From NCBI GenBank assembly GCA_018335795.1, contig JAGXRP010000060.1, forward strand, positions 1 through 64,000: a DNA stretch of 64,000 nt, given 5' to 3'. Every line of letters begins with the position of its first letter. Within the stretch, counting starts at the first letter, position 1. This document shows positions 37,137-45,906 of the stretch, piece by piece. The DNA comes from Desulfobulbaceae bacterium. Its GTDB lineage: Bacteria > Bacteroidota > Ignavibacteria > Kapaibacteriales > UBA2268. The notes under the pieces were generated by a model, which was not told the DNA's origin, searched no databases, and worked only from the letters and a program-made list of their open reading frames with translations. The position numbers and the translations under genes are program-made.

Positions 37137-40031
37137 ATGAGAACTATATTTACACTTTGCTTGTTATTGGCTGTTTTTGCTTCAAATGTATTGTTAGCAG
37201 ATGACGATAATGAGCGGCAACGCACGATTGATGCCTTTAAACGATTGAAGGAATCGGCTCAACCGCGTCCTACTAAATACAGAACAGTATATCCGGATTA
37301 TATACTATCGCAACAAAGCAAAGTGCCACTATTTTTGAACGTTAATGCAACGCTCGACGAGTTGCTTTCCGACCCGAATAAGATGCAGAACGAGTCTTCG
37401 ATTTCTGTCAATCCTGTTAACCCCAAAATACTTATCGCATCTGCTGTTGATTATCGAGCTGAATCTTCGACATGGGTTTATGTCAGCAGCGACGGTGGAA
37501 TTTCGTGGAACAATTTCAATCTCGGCAAACCATTCCCTACATGGCGTTCATCAAATGACCCATCTGTGATGTTCGATGCAGAAGGAATAGGATACTTAGT
37601 CTATGGCGGATTTGGCTCGCTCGAAAGTGGTGATGGAGGTCTTGTGGGCGAGAATGGTGTTTTCATTGCCCGAACTATAGACAACGGTATAAATTGGCAA
37701 GCTCATATTCCGGTTATCGTACACACGGGACCACAGACGTTAGATTCTAATTTCGAAGATAAATACTACGTGCAAGTGGATAATTCGCCCAAATCACCTT
37801 ATTACAGGCATGTTTATATCCCTTGGAAAAGAGTAACACCGCGGGATTCCGCCACACAAATTGTTATTGCTAAGTCAAGTGACTTCGCTTCGACGTGGTC
37901 TAAACCCCTGCCAATTAGCGATAGAGTATCAGGAAGCTCCGAAGATACAACTTTCGGGCAAAGTTTCCCGCTTGCAACTACGGGACCAAACGGCGAGCTA
38001 TACGTTGTTTGGAATCATGGTATCGTTCACGGTGTTGGTTTTGTCAAATCTTATGATGGTGGTGCAACTTTCACCGACCCGCGTATAATTCATAATTATA
38101 ATATTTTTGGCGAAACCAAATTCATTGCAGGGCAAGGTTATCGGCACACAGTCAAAGGTCGGGTCCGTGCAGAAGCGTATCCTGTTGTCGTATGCGATAA
38201 TACCGAAGGAGAACGAAGTGGCAATCTATATCTTTGTTGGGCTGCAGATAATCCCCCAAATATATATTTTTCGAAATCTACAGACGAAGGCGAAACATGG
38301 ACCGCTCCGGTCATCGTTCATGAAAAAAACGATAATGACCAGTTCTGGCAATGGATGAGTTTAGACCCTAAAACTGGCGAATTGGCAATTATGTATCTCG
38401 ATAGCCGGAACGACCCGGAAAACATCATGATTGAATGCTATGTCAGTTATTCTTCTGATGGCGGTGATACTTGGATTGACCGCAGAGTATCGGATATTGT
38501 TAGCGATTTGAGATTGAATCCATTCGGAAGCAATGCCTTTGCAGGCGATTACAGCGGTAATGCTTTTTTTGACGGCATAATCTACCCCTCATGGGTTGAC
38601 ATGCGGAATGCAGTTACCAATATTACGGATAGCGATGTTTTTACGGCAATAGTAAACACACGTGCACCGGAAGGTCCAAAAGAATTTAAATATAAATTTA
38701 CTCCCGCCGAGCCGACAAAAGTTGAACTGACGTGGGTAGCACCAACCAAGAAAGCCTTCGGACAGCCACTATTACCTGAAGAATATGAACTGAATTTATA
38801 CCGCGATGGCGAATTGCTTGCAACTTTGCCCGGAGGAACTGAAATATTTGGAGATTCAGCACTTACACCTTTCCAGGATTACGACTATAAAATATATGCT
38901 TTCAGTAATGAAGACAAAAGCCCGTCGGTGGCTTTAACGGCATATCCGGGTGGCTCTCAACAACCCGACAAACCGTGGATAATTTCGGCGATTCGGCAAA
39001 ACAATCAAGATATTAAGATCGAATTAAAATTGCCGTCATTACGAACAGATTCAATTACGCCAATTTACAATCTCAGCAAGTTGAATGTTTATCTTGATAG
39101 CGTTAAATTCCAAACATACCCTCTGACAGCTTCCGACACAGGATTGATAAAATCTTTTGAATTTTCTACAACTCAACCAGGATTTTATATTTTAAATGTA
39201 ACTGTAGAAGATTACTTTCCACAAATTGAATTAACAACACAAAGCAATTTATCTGAAAGGGTTTTGATTTATTCCGGCGAAAATTATTCCGACTTGAAAG
39301 AGAACTTTGACAATGAACCATTGCCTAAGTATTACGTTGCCGGAAATTGGCAAAAAACTAATAAATTTTCATTTAGTCAGCCTTTTTCGTTTACCGAGTC
39401 ACCGTTGGGTGACTATAAAGCTGAGCAAAATGACACTTTGATTGTGTTCCCAATTGATTTAGCGGATAAAGGAGATGTTTATATTTCATTCCGTCACGCA
39501 GCAATATTACGTCATGACGATACTGCATATGTAGATATAGCCCAAGACCTTCATTCGGAATGGACAAGCATCGGGAAATACAATCGCAATTACTACGAGC
39601 CTTGGCAAAATACTTTACTCGACCATGAAGATTGGAAACCCGAATCAATTTATTTTGAAAATGCTGATAAATGGGAACAGTGCTATGTTAGATTCCGATT
39701 TAATTCAAATAAGATTTTTGCAGATGACGGCTGGTATGTGGATAATATCGAAATATCTAATTCTCCATTGAGTGTCCGAGACAACAATGATAATAAAAAT
39801 ATTAGAGTTTATCCCAACCCCTCGAGTGATTTTGTAGTTTTTGATAATGTAGTCAGCCAAACAATTCAAAGTGTTACAGTTTATAATATTTTTGGCGAGC
39901 AAATAATAGAATATATCCCGACTAATCATTCTGCGAAAATAGATTTGGCAACATTATCTGCCGGATACTACTTTGCAGATGTCGAATCAAGCGGTAAAAT
40001 CGAAAGAGTAGCTTTTGTGATAGTTAAATAA
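37137..40031 (+). CDS. Secreted sialidase-like (BNR) protein with T9SS sorting domain
   Basis: Likely start MRTIFTLCLLLAVFASNVLLADDD; YVSSDGGISWNNF, YFSKSTDEGETWTAPVIV, SYSSDGGDTWIDRRVSDI; C-terminus VYPNPSSDFVVFDN...LSAGYYFADVESSGKIERVAFVIVK. Confidence 0.82.
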   Translation: MRTIFTLCLLLAVFASNVLLADDDNERQRTIDAFKRLKESAQPRPTKYRTVYPDYILSQQSKVPLFLNVNATLDELLSDPNKMQNESSISVNPVNPKILIASAVDYRAESSTWVYVSSDGGISWNNFNLGKPFPTWRSSNDPSVMFDAEGIGYLVYGGFGSLESGDGGLVGENGVFIARTIDNGINWQAHIPVIVHTGPQTLDSNFEDKYYVQVDNSPKSPYYRHVYIPWKRVTPRDSATQIVIAKSSDFASTWSKPLPISDRVSGSSEDTTFGQSFPLATTGPNGELYVVWNHGIVHGVGFVKSYDGGATFTDPRIIHNYNIFGETKFIAGQGYRHTVKGRVRAEAYPVVVCDNTEGERSGNLYLCWAADNPPNIYFSKSTDEGETWTAPVIVHEKNDNDQFWQWMSLDPKTGELAIMYLDSRNDPENIMIECYVSYSSDGGDTWIDRRVSDIVSDLRLNPFGSNAFAGDYSGNAFFDGIIYPSWVDMRNAVTNITDSDVFTAIVNTRAPEGPKEFKYKFTPAEPTKVELTWVAPTKKAFGQPLLPEEYELNLYRDGELLATLPGGTEIFGDSALTPFQDYDYKIYAFSNEDKSPSVALTAYPGGSQQPDKPWIISAIRQNNQDIKIELKLPSLRTDSITPIYNLSKLNVYLDSVKFQTYPLTASDTGLIKSFEFSTTQPGFYILNVTVEDYFPQIELTTQSNLSERVLIYSGENYSDLKENFDNEPLPKYYVAGNWQKTNKFSFSQPFSFTESPLGDYKAEQNDTLIVFPIDLADKGDVYISFRHAAILRHDDTAYVDIAQDLHSEWTSIGKYNRNYYEPWQNTLLDHEDWKPESIYFENADKWEQCYVRFRFNSNKIFADDGWYVDNIEISNSPLSVRDNNDNKNIRVYPNPSSDFVVFDNVVSQTIQSVTVYNIFGEQIIEYIPTNHSAKIDLATLSAGYYFADVESSGKIERVAFVIVK

Positions 40032-40072
40032 ATAATTAATTAATTCATAAACAATGAATATTTAGGAAAAAT

Positions 40073-40855
40073 ATGAAAATAGTTAAGTGCATTTTATTTG
40101 TCGCATTGTTAGTCTTAACATTGCAAAATATTGCAATCGCTGACGATGACTATATGAAATTTGGCATCACCGGTGGAGCAATGAGCTATTTGCATACTTC
40201 GGACAAAACAGACTTTTCTTGGGATAAAGGAGTATCAGGAAATGCAGGGACGCCCGACAAAATTAGCCAACGGAATTATTCTTTTCCGATTGGCCTTGTT
40301 GCGGAAATTAAACCTGTCGATTTTCTTGTACAAACCATAATCATTAAAATGACTTACAATGATTATAGCTTTGAAAGCACTTTCTTCGAGAATAAGTTGA
40401 TTGGATTAGATGGCGAAAATGAAACTATGATGGGATATTTTTCAACTGTGGACCAATTCGATTTATCAGCGATTAGCATGGATTTGCAATTTAATCACTA
40501 TATTGTTGGCGATTTGAATCTTATCACAGGAGCAACTATTGATTATTTTATTAAAAATGAAATTAAAAGATCTTATCACGTGCATGAGCCGGAATTACAT
40601 ACTTTCAGACCTGAAGAAGGTTACAAACTTGAAAACAATGGTCGCACGAAAGTATTGAAAGATAAATCGGAAATAGAAGAGTTTAATAAATTCCAAATTG
40701 GGGTTAATGTAGGAATTCGCTACGATATTGAAATGTCTGCTATTCAAATAAGTCCTTACACCAATTTCACTTACTATTTTACTTCTCTTATATCTGACCC
40801 GAATTTACGATTCAATAAATTAAATGTCGGAATTGATTTTATGGTGAAGATATAA
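40073..40855 (+). CDS. Hypothetical outer-membrane beta-barrel-like protein
   Basis: Signal peptide; alternating amphipathic strands, C-terminal RFNKLNVGIDFMVKI. Confidence 0.6.
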   Translation: MKIVKCILFVALLVLTLQNIAIADDDYMKFGITGGAMSYLHTSDKTDFSWDKGVSGNAGTPDKISQRNYSFPIGLVAEIKPVDFLVQTIIIKMTYNDYSFESTFFENKLIGLDGENETMMGYFSTVDQFDLSAISMDLQFNHYIVGDLNLITGATIDYFIKNEIKRSYHVHEPELHTFRPEEGYKLENNGRTKVLKDKSEIEEFNKFQIGVNVGIRYDIEMSAIQISPYTNFTYYFTSLISDPNLRFNKLNVGIDFMVKI

Positions 40856-40887
40856 AGAATTAATAAATAATTATATCTATAACAATA

Positions 40888-40922
40888 AATGCACGAGCCT
40901 GAACCCGTGCATTTTTTTATTT
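40888..40922 (+). terminator. Terminator between convergent genes
   Basis: ATGCACG-...-CGTGCAT followed by T7; A-rich on the other side. Confidence 0.75.
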
Positions 40923-40941
40923 TTGATAAAATGATTTTTAA

Positions 40942-43665
40942 TTACAAAACTTTTACTATTATATATTTGATTTTATGCCCTTCTTCTAAGACATCCTTGG
41001 GAGCAATGTTCGTCGGGTTGTGCATAAAAGTAAATGAAATCAGCTTTTCGGTACCGCGTTTTAATTTGTGGGCAATCGCCGATATTCCATCCGGCACTTT
41101 GCCGAATCCCAATATATCATTATATATATGAGTTTTTAGCAGATTATCACTCTCATCGAAGTAAGATACCTCAATCTTAGCTTGGTTGCCTATCATAACT
41201 TGTTCGCCACTACCTTCTTTTAATATAGCAAAAATATGTCCATTCTTATTTTCGGCTTCATAGGTCTTGCCCATATATTCAATCATAAATTTATTGGGTA
41301 AGTATATTGTCAAACTGAATTGATAGCTTTGAGCTTTTTCAATTAAATCGGGGTCGCATCCTTCGATAGCTTTGATATAATCTGCTTTAACAAGCTTCTC
41401 GATTTCAGAGAAAACGTAGTCGTTGATTTGATTTCGTTCTGATATTTCAATACTTTCGAAGTTGCCCTCATCATTTGTATATAATCTCCCGTTAATTATT
41501 TTATTTTCCAATCTAAAGTCATAACCCATGCTACTATCTTGTAAATTTAATATAAGTGTTACTGTGGGGAACTCGAAATATTTATATTTGCTCTCGACTT
41601 CATCTTCATAAGTGGGCATTATTGGAGTTTCAAAATCAATATTGTTGCTAAATCCACTCCGGTCAACACCATCTCCACCCCTGCGTGATGGATATGTCCC
41701 ACTGAGTCCACCTGACGCAGACGCCCGTGACATCATATCAAAAGTCGCCCCTCCCATACTTTGTGCAATAACGATCCCACCCATGCCTACCATTCCCTCA
41801 GGAACAGGTAATGGCTGATTTATAGTTTCATATTCGCCGTTTGCGTTGCGTATTTCCGAATCAATTGCCACAAACGAAGTATGCTCGGTAAGTAGATTGT
41901 ATTTCATGCCAATCTCAGTTATAGCATCTTCAAATGATAGCGAACTATTATTATAGTAATCATTTTTGCCGAAATTATCATACATTTCGATTAATTTCAA
42001 TTTATTTCGAGCATAAATATATTTGATTGCGTTCGATTGGTCCATTTTGCCGAATTTGTCAACCGGAATGTTTACATGCAAATCTTGTTTGGCAGTTTTA
42101 CCTCTCAAAATGATTGTTCCACCCGGATGACCTTCGTATTTCCCATAAACTATGATTGGTCTTTCGGCAGTCAAATCGAATGGCTTGATTGGCTCAACGT
42201 CGTAAGTCGTAAATCCGTCAAATTCGATGCTGATGTCAGTCAATACGGGCGATTCGATATATTTCATGAATCTATCGGCAGCTTTTTGAGCTCCTTCTTG
42301 TTCAGTAATAATTAGCGGCTCGCCGGCTCCGGCTAATGCCATTGCTTCGATTAAAAATCGGTTCATATTTCTGCCGATTCCAAATGAATATAAATTGGCT
42401 TTATTCAGATTGTCGCGAATATAATTCACTGCCTTTTTATCAACCCCAACCAATCCATCCGTCATCACGACAATAGATTTTGAATATCCCTCATTATTCG
42501 GCATATTTAAAGCCAATTCCAATGCCGGCATTAATTCCGTACCGCCGTGTCCGTGTTCTTTGTTGATGAATTCAATTGCATTCATTAGATTTTTATCGGT
42601 AGCAGCAATTGAATTTTCCGAAAATAAAACAGTTCCCGAAGCAAATAATACCACATTGAATAAATCATTTGGACGCATTCGGCGAAGCAATTGCTCCATC
42701 GAAGCTTTGGAAATGTCTATGGGAAATCCATTCATCGAACCCGAAACGTCAACCACAAAGATGAACTCTCGCGGCACGACATCTTTGATTTCGACTCTTT
42801 TGGGTGGTTGAATTACCAACATGAAGTAGTTTTCTTTGTCGCCTTGGTGGAGCAATAGTCCTGTTTCGATTCTTTCTCCTGCCGGACGATAGTAAAGGAT
42901 GAAATCGCGATTGCCGCTTTTTTCTTCACCTTTCGCCAATTTGATTAGCTGTTGGTTATCGTTGATTTTTTGAATATCAATTTTGTGCGATTTTGAACTG
43001 ATTTTGTCCATTGGGATGATTGTGTTCATCGTGATGGAAATATCAAAATCGTATGTCGGAACATTGGAAGGTATATACTTCACATTTTCGACGGGATTAT
43101 CAGTGTCGTGCTTTTCGGAAATATATCTCGGTCCGACCACTGTTGGCAACACAAACTCGTATTCCAATTCTTCGGGAATCAGCATTTCGGTATATCGCAA
43201 TGCTACTTGAATAGTATCGCCGGGCATGACGTTTGCCACATTCATTGTGAAGACATTTGGTCTTCTTTGCTCTAAAAGTGATGCACTTTTGCCTTCTTCC
43301 TTGGCTTCTTCATACATTTCACGGGCTTTAGCTTTCGGTTGAATCACTGCTTTTATCGTCCTATCGGCAATTTTCATTTCCATAGCATACACTGCTGCAC
43401 GTGTGGAAGCCGGGAATACATAAACAGCTTCGATGGCTTTTTCGCCACGATTGACGTAGCTTTGGGTAATAGTCACATCTGCCATCATACCCGAAATGGT
43501 GACGTCAGCTTTTGTAGATAGCAATGGGAAATGCTCGATGTTAATGTCCGGTGGTAACTCAAAATAGGGAGATTCGCCCTTTACTTCAGAATTGATGTAA
43601 GACCTTTGTGCTGAAACGTAACTTAAAGAGACCAAAAACGCAATAGTTAAAATTAAAAATTTCAT
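40942..43665 (-). CDS. VIT and VWA domain-containing secreted protein
   Basis: Likely start MKFLILTIAFLVSLSYVSAQ (43665); VIT segment TQSYVNRGEKAIEAVYVFPASTRAAVYAMEMKIADRTIKAVIQPKAKAREMYEEAKEEGKSASLLEQRRPNVFTMNVANVMPGD; MIDAS FVVDVSGSMNG. Confidence 0.92.
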   Translation of the reverse strand: MKFLILTIAFLVSLSYVSAQRSYINSEVKGESPYFELPPDINIEHFPLLSTKADVTISGMMADVTITQSYVNRGEKAIEAVYVFPASTRAAVYAMEMKIADRTIKAVIQPKAKAREMYEEAKEEGKSASLLEQRRPNVFTMNVANVMPGDTIQVALRYTEMLIPEELEYEFVLPTVVGPRYISEKHDTDNPVENVKYIPSNVPTYDFDISITMNTIIPMDKISSKSHKIDIQKINDNQQLIKLAKGEEKSGNRDFILYYRPAGERIETGLLLHQGDKENYFMLVIQPPKRVEIKDVVPREFIFVVDVSGSMNGFPIDISKASMEQLLRRMRPNDLFNVVLFASGTVLFSENSIAATDKNLMNAIEFINKEHGHGGTELMPALELALNMPNNEGYSKSIVVMTDGLVGVDKKAVNYIRDNLNKANLYSFGIGRNMNRFLIEAMALAGAGEPLIITEQEGAQKAADRFMKYIESPVLTDISIEFDGFTTYDVEPIKPFDLTAERPIIVYGKYEGHPGGTIILRGKTAKQDLHVNIPVDKFGKMDQSNAIKYIYARNKLKLIEMYDNFGKNDYYNNSSLSFEDAITEIGMKYNLLTEHTSFVAIDSEIRNANGEYETINQPLPVPEGMVGMGGIVIAQSMGGATFDMMSRASASGGLSGTYPSRRGGDGVDRSGFSNNIDFETPIMPTYEDEVESKYKYFEFPTVTLILNLQDSSMGYDFRLENKIINGRLYTNDEGNFESIEISERNQINDYVFSEIEKLVKADYIKAIEGCDPDLIEKAQSYQFSLTIYLPNKFMIEYMGKTYEAENKNGHIFAILKEGSGEQVMIGNQAKIEVSYFDESDNLLKTHIYNDILGFGKVPDGISAIAHKLKRGTEKLISFTFMHNPTNIAPKDVLEEGHKIKYIIVKVL

Positions 43666-43740
43666 ACTCTCAACCACCTTTAAGAAAAATGTTATTCAAC
43701 TTATATTAATAGACTACTTTTTTATGAATTTGGTTACACT

Positions 43741-43748
43741 TATATTTG
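43741..43748 (+). promoter_or_regulatory. TATATTTG -7-type box upstream of hslO
   Basis: Motif 47 nt before ATG 43795. Confidence 0.45.
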
Positions 43749-43794
43749 TTATAAATGAAAGTTTAATTCAAAAATATAAAATTAGGGATAAAAG

Positions 43795-44709
43795 ATGAAT
43801 GAACAAAATGAAGAATTGAAAAAAATATTCCAGCAGCGAGACCGCTCAGTAAGAGTATTATCGAAGGACGGATTTTTCAGAGCTGTATGCGTCAAGAGTT
43901 CAAATACATCGCTCACAGCGCAACGCAACCATAAATTGGATAAAGTCTCTGCATTTTTCTTGTCAAGAATGATGTCATCATCACTAATGATTGCCTCTTT
44001 TCTAAAGGGCGAGGAACGCGTTGTTATCGAAGTTGACGGTAGCAATGTATTCAGAAAATTATTTGCAGAATCAATGCAATTGGGCGAAGTAAGAGGGTAT
44101 GTTGAATTGAATGGTACTGAAGAAAAACATCACATAAATGATATCTCACAAATTATTGGTCCCGGTTCGCTTCGAATTACAAAAATATTGTATCACAAAG
44201 CAGAGCCAATTCAAGGAATTGTTCCACTTGTCAAGGGAGACATTGCTGAAGATTTAGCTTATTATTTTGTACAATCCGAACAAATCCCAACAGCTGTCGT
44301 GTTGGATGTTGAATTTGACGATTTGGGCGAAATCAAACATTCAGGCGGACTTATGGTGCAAGCTATGCCGGGATTTCATATACACCAGCTTCAGGCAGTA
44401 TTGGATAAATTGGAAACCATCACACCGCTTTCGGACTATTTCACGGAAGGTTTGAATCCTAAGCAAATAATGAAAGAAGTGCTTCCTTTCGAGTTCGATG
44501 TAATCAACAGCACTCAGGTTGATTTCTTCTGCCGATGTTCAAAAGATTTGTTCTTGTCGAAATTGCTTACTCTTGGGGCTGAGGAAATTAAATCTATGAA
44601 ACAAAGCGGGCATAATGAGTTAGTATGCAAATATTGCAACAAACATTATTATATTGAAGATACAGACTTTGATAAACTTATCGAAGAATCTTTAGCTAAA
44701 ACTAATTAA
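43795..44709 (+). CDS. hslO: Hsp33 redox-regulated chaperone
   Basis: [17 protein letters not shown]; zinc motif CRC ... VCKYC near the C-terminus. Confidence 0.9.
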   Translation: MNEQNEELKKIFQQRDRSVRVLSKDGFFRAVCVKSSNTSLTAQRNHKLDKVSAFFLSRMMSSSLMIASFLKGEERVVIEVDGSNVFRKLFAESMQLGEVRGYVELNGTEEKHHINDISQIIGPGSLRITKILYHKAEPIQGIVPLVKGDIAEDLAYYFVQSEQIPTAVVLDVEFDDLGEIKHSGGLMVQAMPGFHIHQLQAVLDKLETITPLSDYFTEGLNPKQIMKEVLPFEFDVINSTQVDFFCRCSKDLFLSKLLTLGAEEIKSMKQSGHNELVCKYCNKHYYIEDTDFDKLIEESLAKTN

Positions 44710-44734
44710 TTTTTTCATTTTTTTAGGAGGCATT

Positions 44735-45139
44735 ATGAGCGGTATTGTTAAGGAGTTTAAAGAATTTGCTGTCAAAGGTAACGTAGTTGATATGGCAGTC
44801 GGTATCATTATCGGTGGTGCATTCGGCAAAATCGTGAGTTCGTTTGTAAATGATGTCGTTATGCCACCAATTGGAATGCTAATCGGTGGTGTTGATTTCC
44901 AAAGTTTGAGCCTTGTACTCCAAGAAGCAACCGAGGCAGAAGCAGCTGTGACAATTAATTATGGCTTGTTTATCAACAATGTGGTTGATTTTGTAATCAT
45001 TGCATTTGTTATTTTCATGGCAATAAAAGCCATTAACAGGTTGAAACGCAAAGAAGAAGCAGCTCCCGAACCGGCACCGGCACCACCAAGCCCGGAAGTT
45101 GAATTATTGAGTGAAATCAGGGACTTACTGAAGAAATAA
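44735..45139 (+). CDS. mscL: Large-conductance mechanosensitive channel
   Basis: [50 protein letters not shown]. Confidence 0.96.
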   Translation: MSGIVKEFKEFAVKGNVVDMAVGIIIGGAFGKIVSSFVNDVVMPPIGMLIGGVDFQSLSLVLQEATEAEAAVTINYGLFINNVVDFVIIAFVIFMAIKAINRLKRKEEAAPEPAPAPPSPEVELLSEIRDLLKK

Positions 45140-45184
45140 ACTTTAAAGCTTAAGATAATGACAAGCTCAATCAGACATTAACAT

Positions 45185-45219
45185 AGCCCGCGGATTTCTT
45201 CGTGGGCTTTTATTTTTTT
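45185..45219 (+). terminator. Terminator after mscL
   Basis: AGCCCGCGgatttcttCGTGGGCT followed by a T-rich run. Confidence 0.78.
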
Positions 45220-45292
45220 CACACATATACATAGCTCTCGGTTTAAACCAAGTTCTATAACGTCTTAAGGGTAGAACGAGTGAATAATCCGA

Positions 45293-45780
45293 TTAATTTC
45301 CACTTCTCCTAATTTTGCCCATTGCCTCTGCTGCAATTAATGCATTAAACACTTCGCCGGGTGTGATTTCACAAGCTTCTTTGTGGATTTGATTTTTGAT
45401 AATATACAGATTCAAAAACTCCATCATCCGAATAAATAACTGCACAACCATTGATTGGAGCATCAGTAGATGCAATTGTTGGGACGATGATTACCGGTAG
45501 CCCTGCTCTGTCAGCAAGGATTTTAGCGATATCAATTGCTTTTCCGCCAACTGCTGCTATAACTACATCAATTCCGTTAGATATTACAATTATATACAAC
45601 CGCATTAACTCAGTTTCGCAACATTCTCCACGGAATTTTTCAATAATAACTCCTTACCCAGCAAAGTCCTTAGCGTATTTATCAAGTATTGTTCTTACTA
45701 CTATTTTTGATGATATAATTAAACCATTTGTACCAAGAGACCTAATAAACTGAGGAACTTCGTTTATTAACCCATCACTT
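45293..45780 (-). pseudogene. Decayed glycerol dehydrogenase (GldA-like)
   Basis: VPQFIRSLGTNGLIISSKIV...KDFAG*GVIIEKFRGECCETELMRL...VVIAAVGGKAIDIAKILADRAGLPVIIVPTIASTDAPINGCAVIYSDDGVFESVYYQKSNPQ; in-frame TAA (45654-45656 complement), then a shift at about 45380 into a short C-terminal-like piece EITPGEVFNALIAAEAMGK. Confidence 0.82.
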
Positions 45781-45887
45781 TGAATAAACTTACAAATTAT
45801 TTTTTCATGAGTTAATTCTATATATGAACTAACTTATCTTTTTAGCAACTTTTTCATTTTTTAGGTGTAATTGTTAGAAGAGTTCAC

Positions 45888-45895
45888 TATATTTG
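45888..45895 (+). promoter_or_regulatory. TATATTTG -7-type box
   Basis: Upstream of the CotH gene (starts 45907/45931). Confidence 0.4.
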
Positions 45896-45906
45896 AAACT
45901 TAATTT

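Noticed and set aside
45451-45753. Plus-strand ORF opposite the gldA remnant
   Set aside because: Antisense artefact; the minus strand carries the clear GldA-like blocks.
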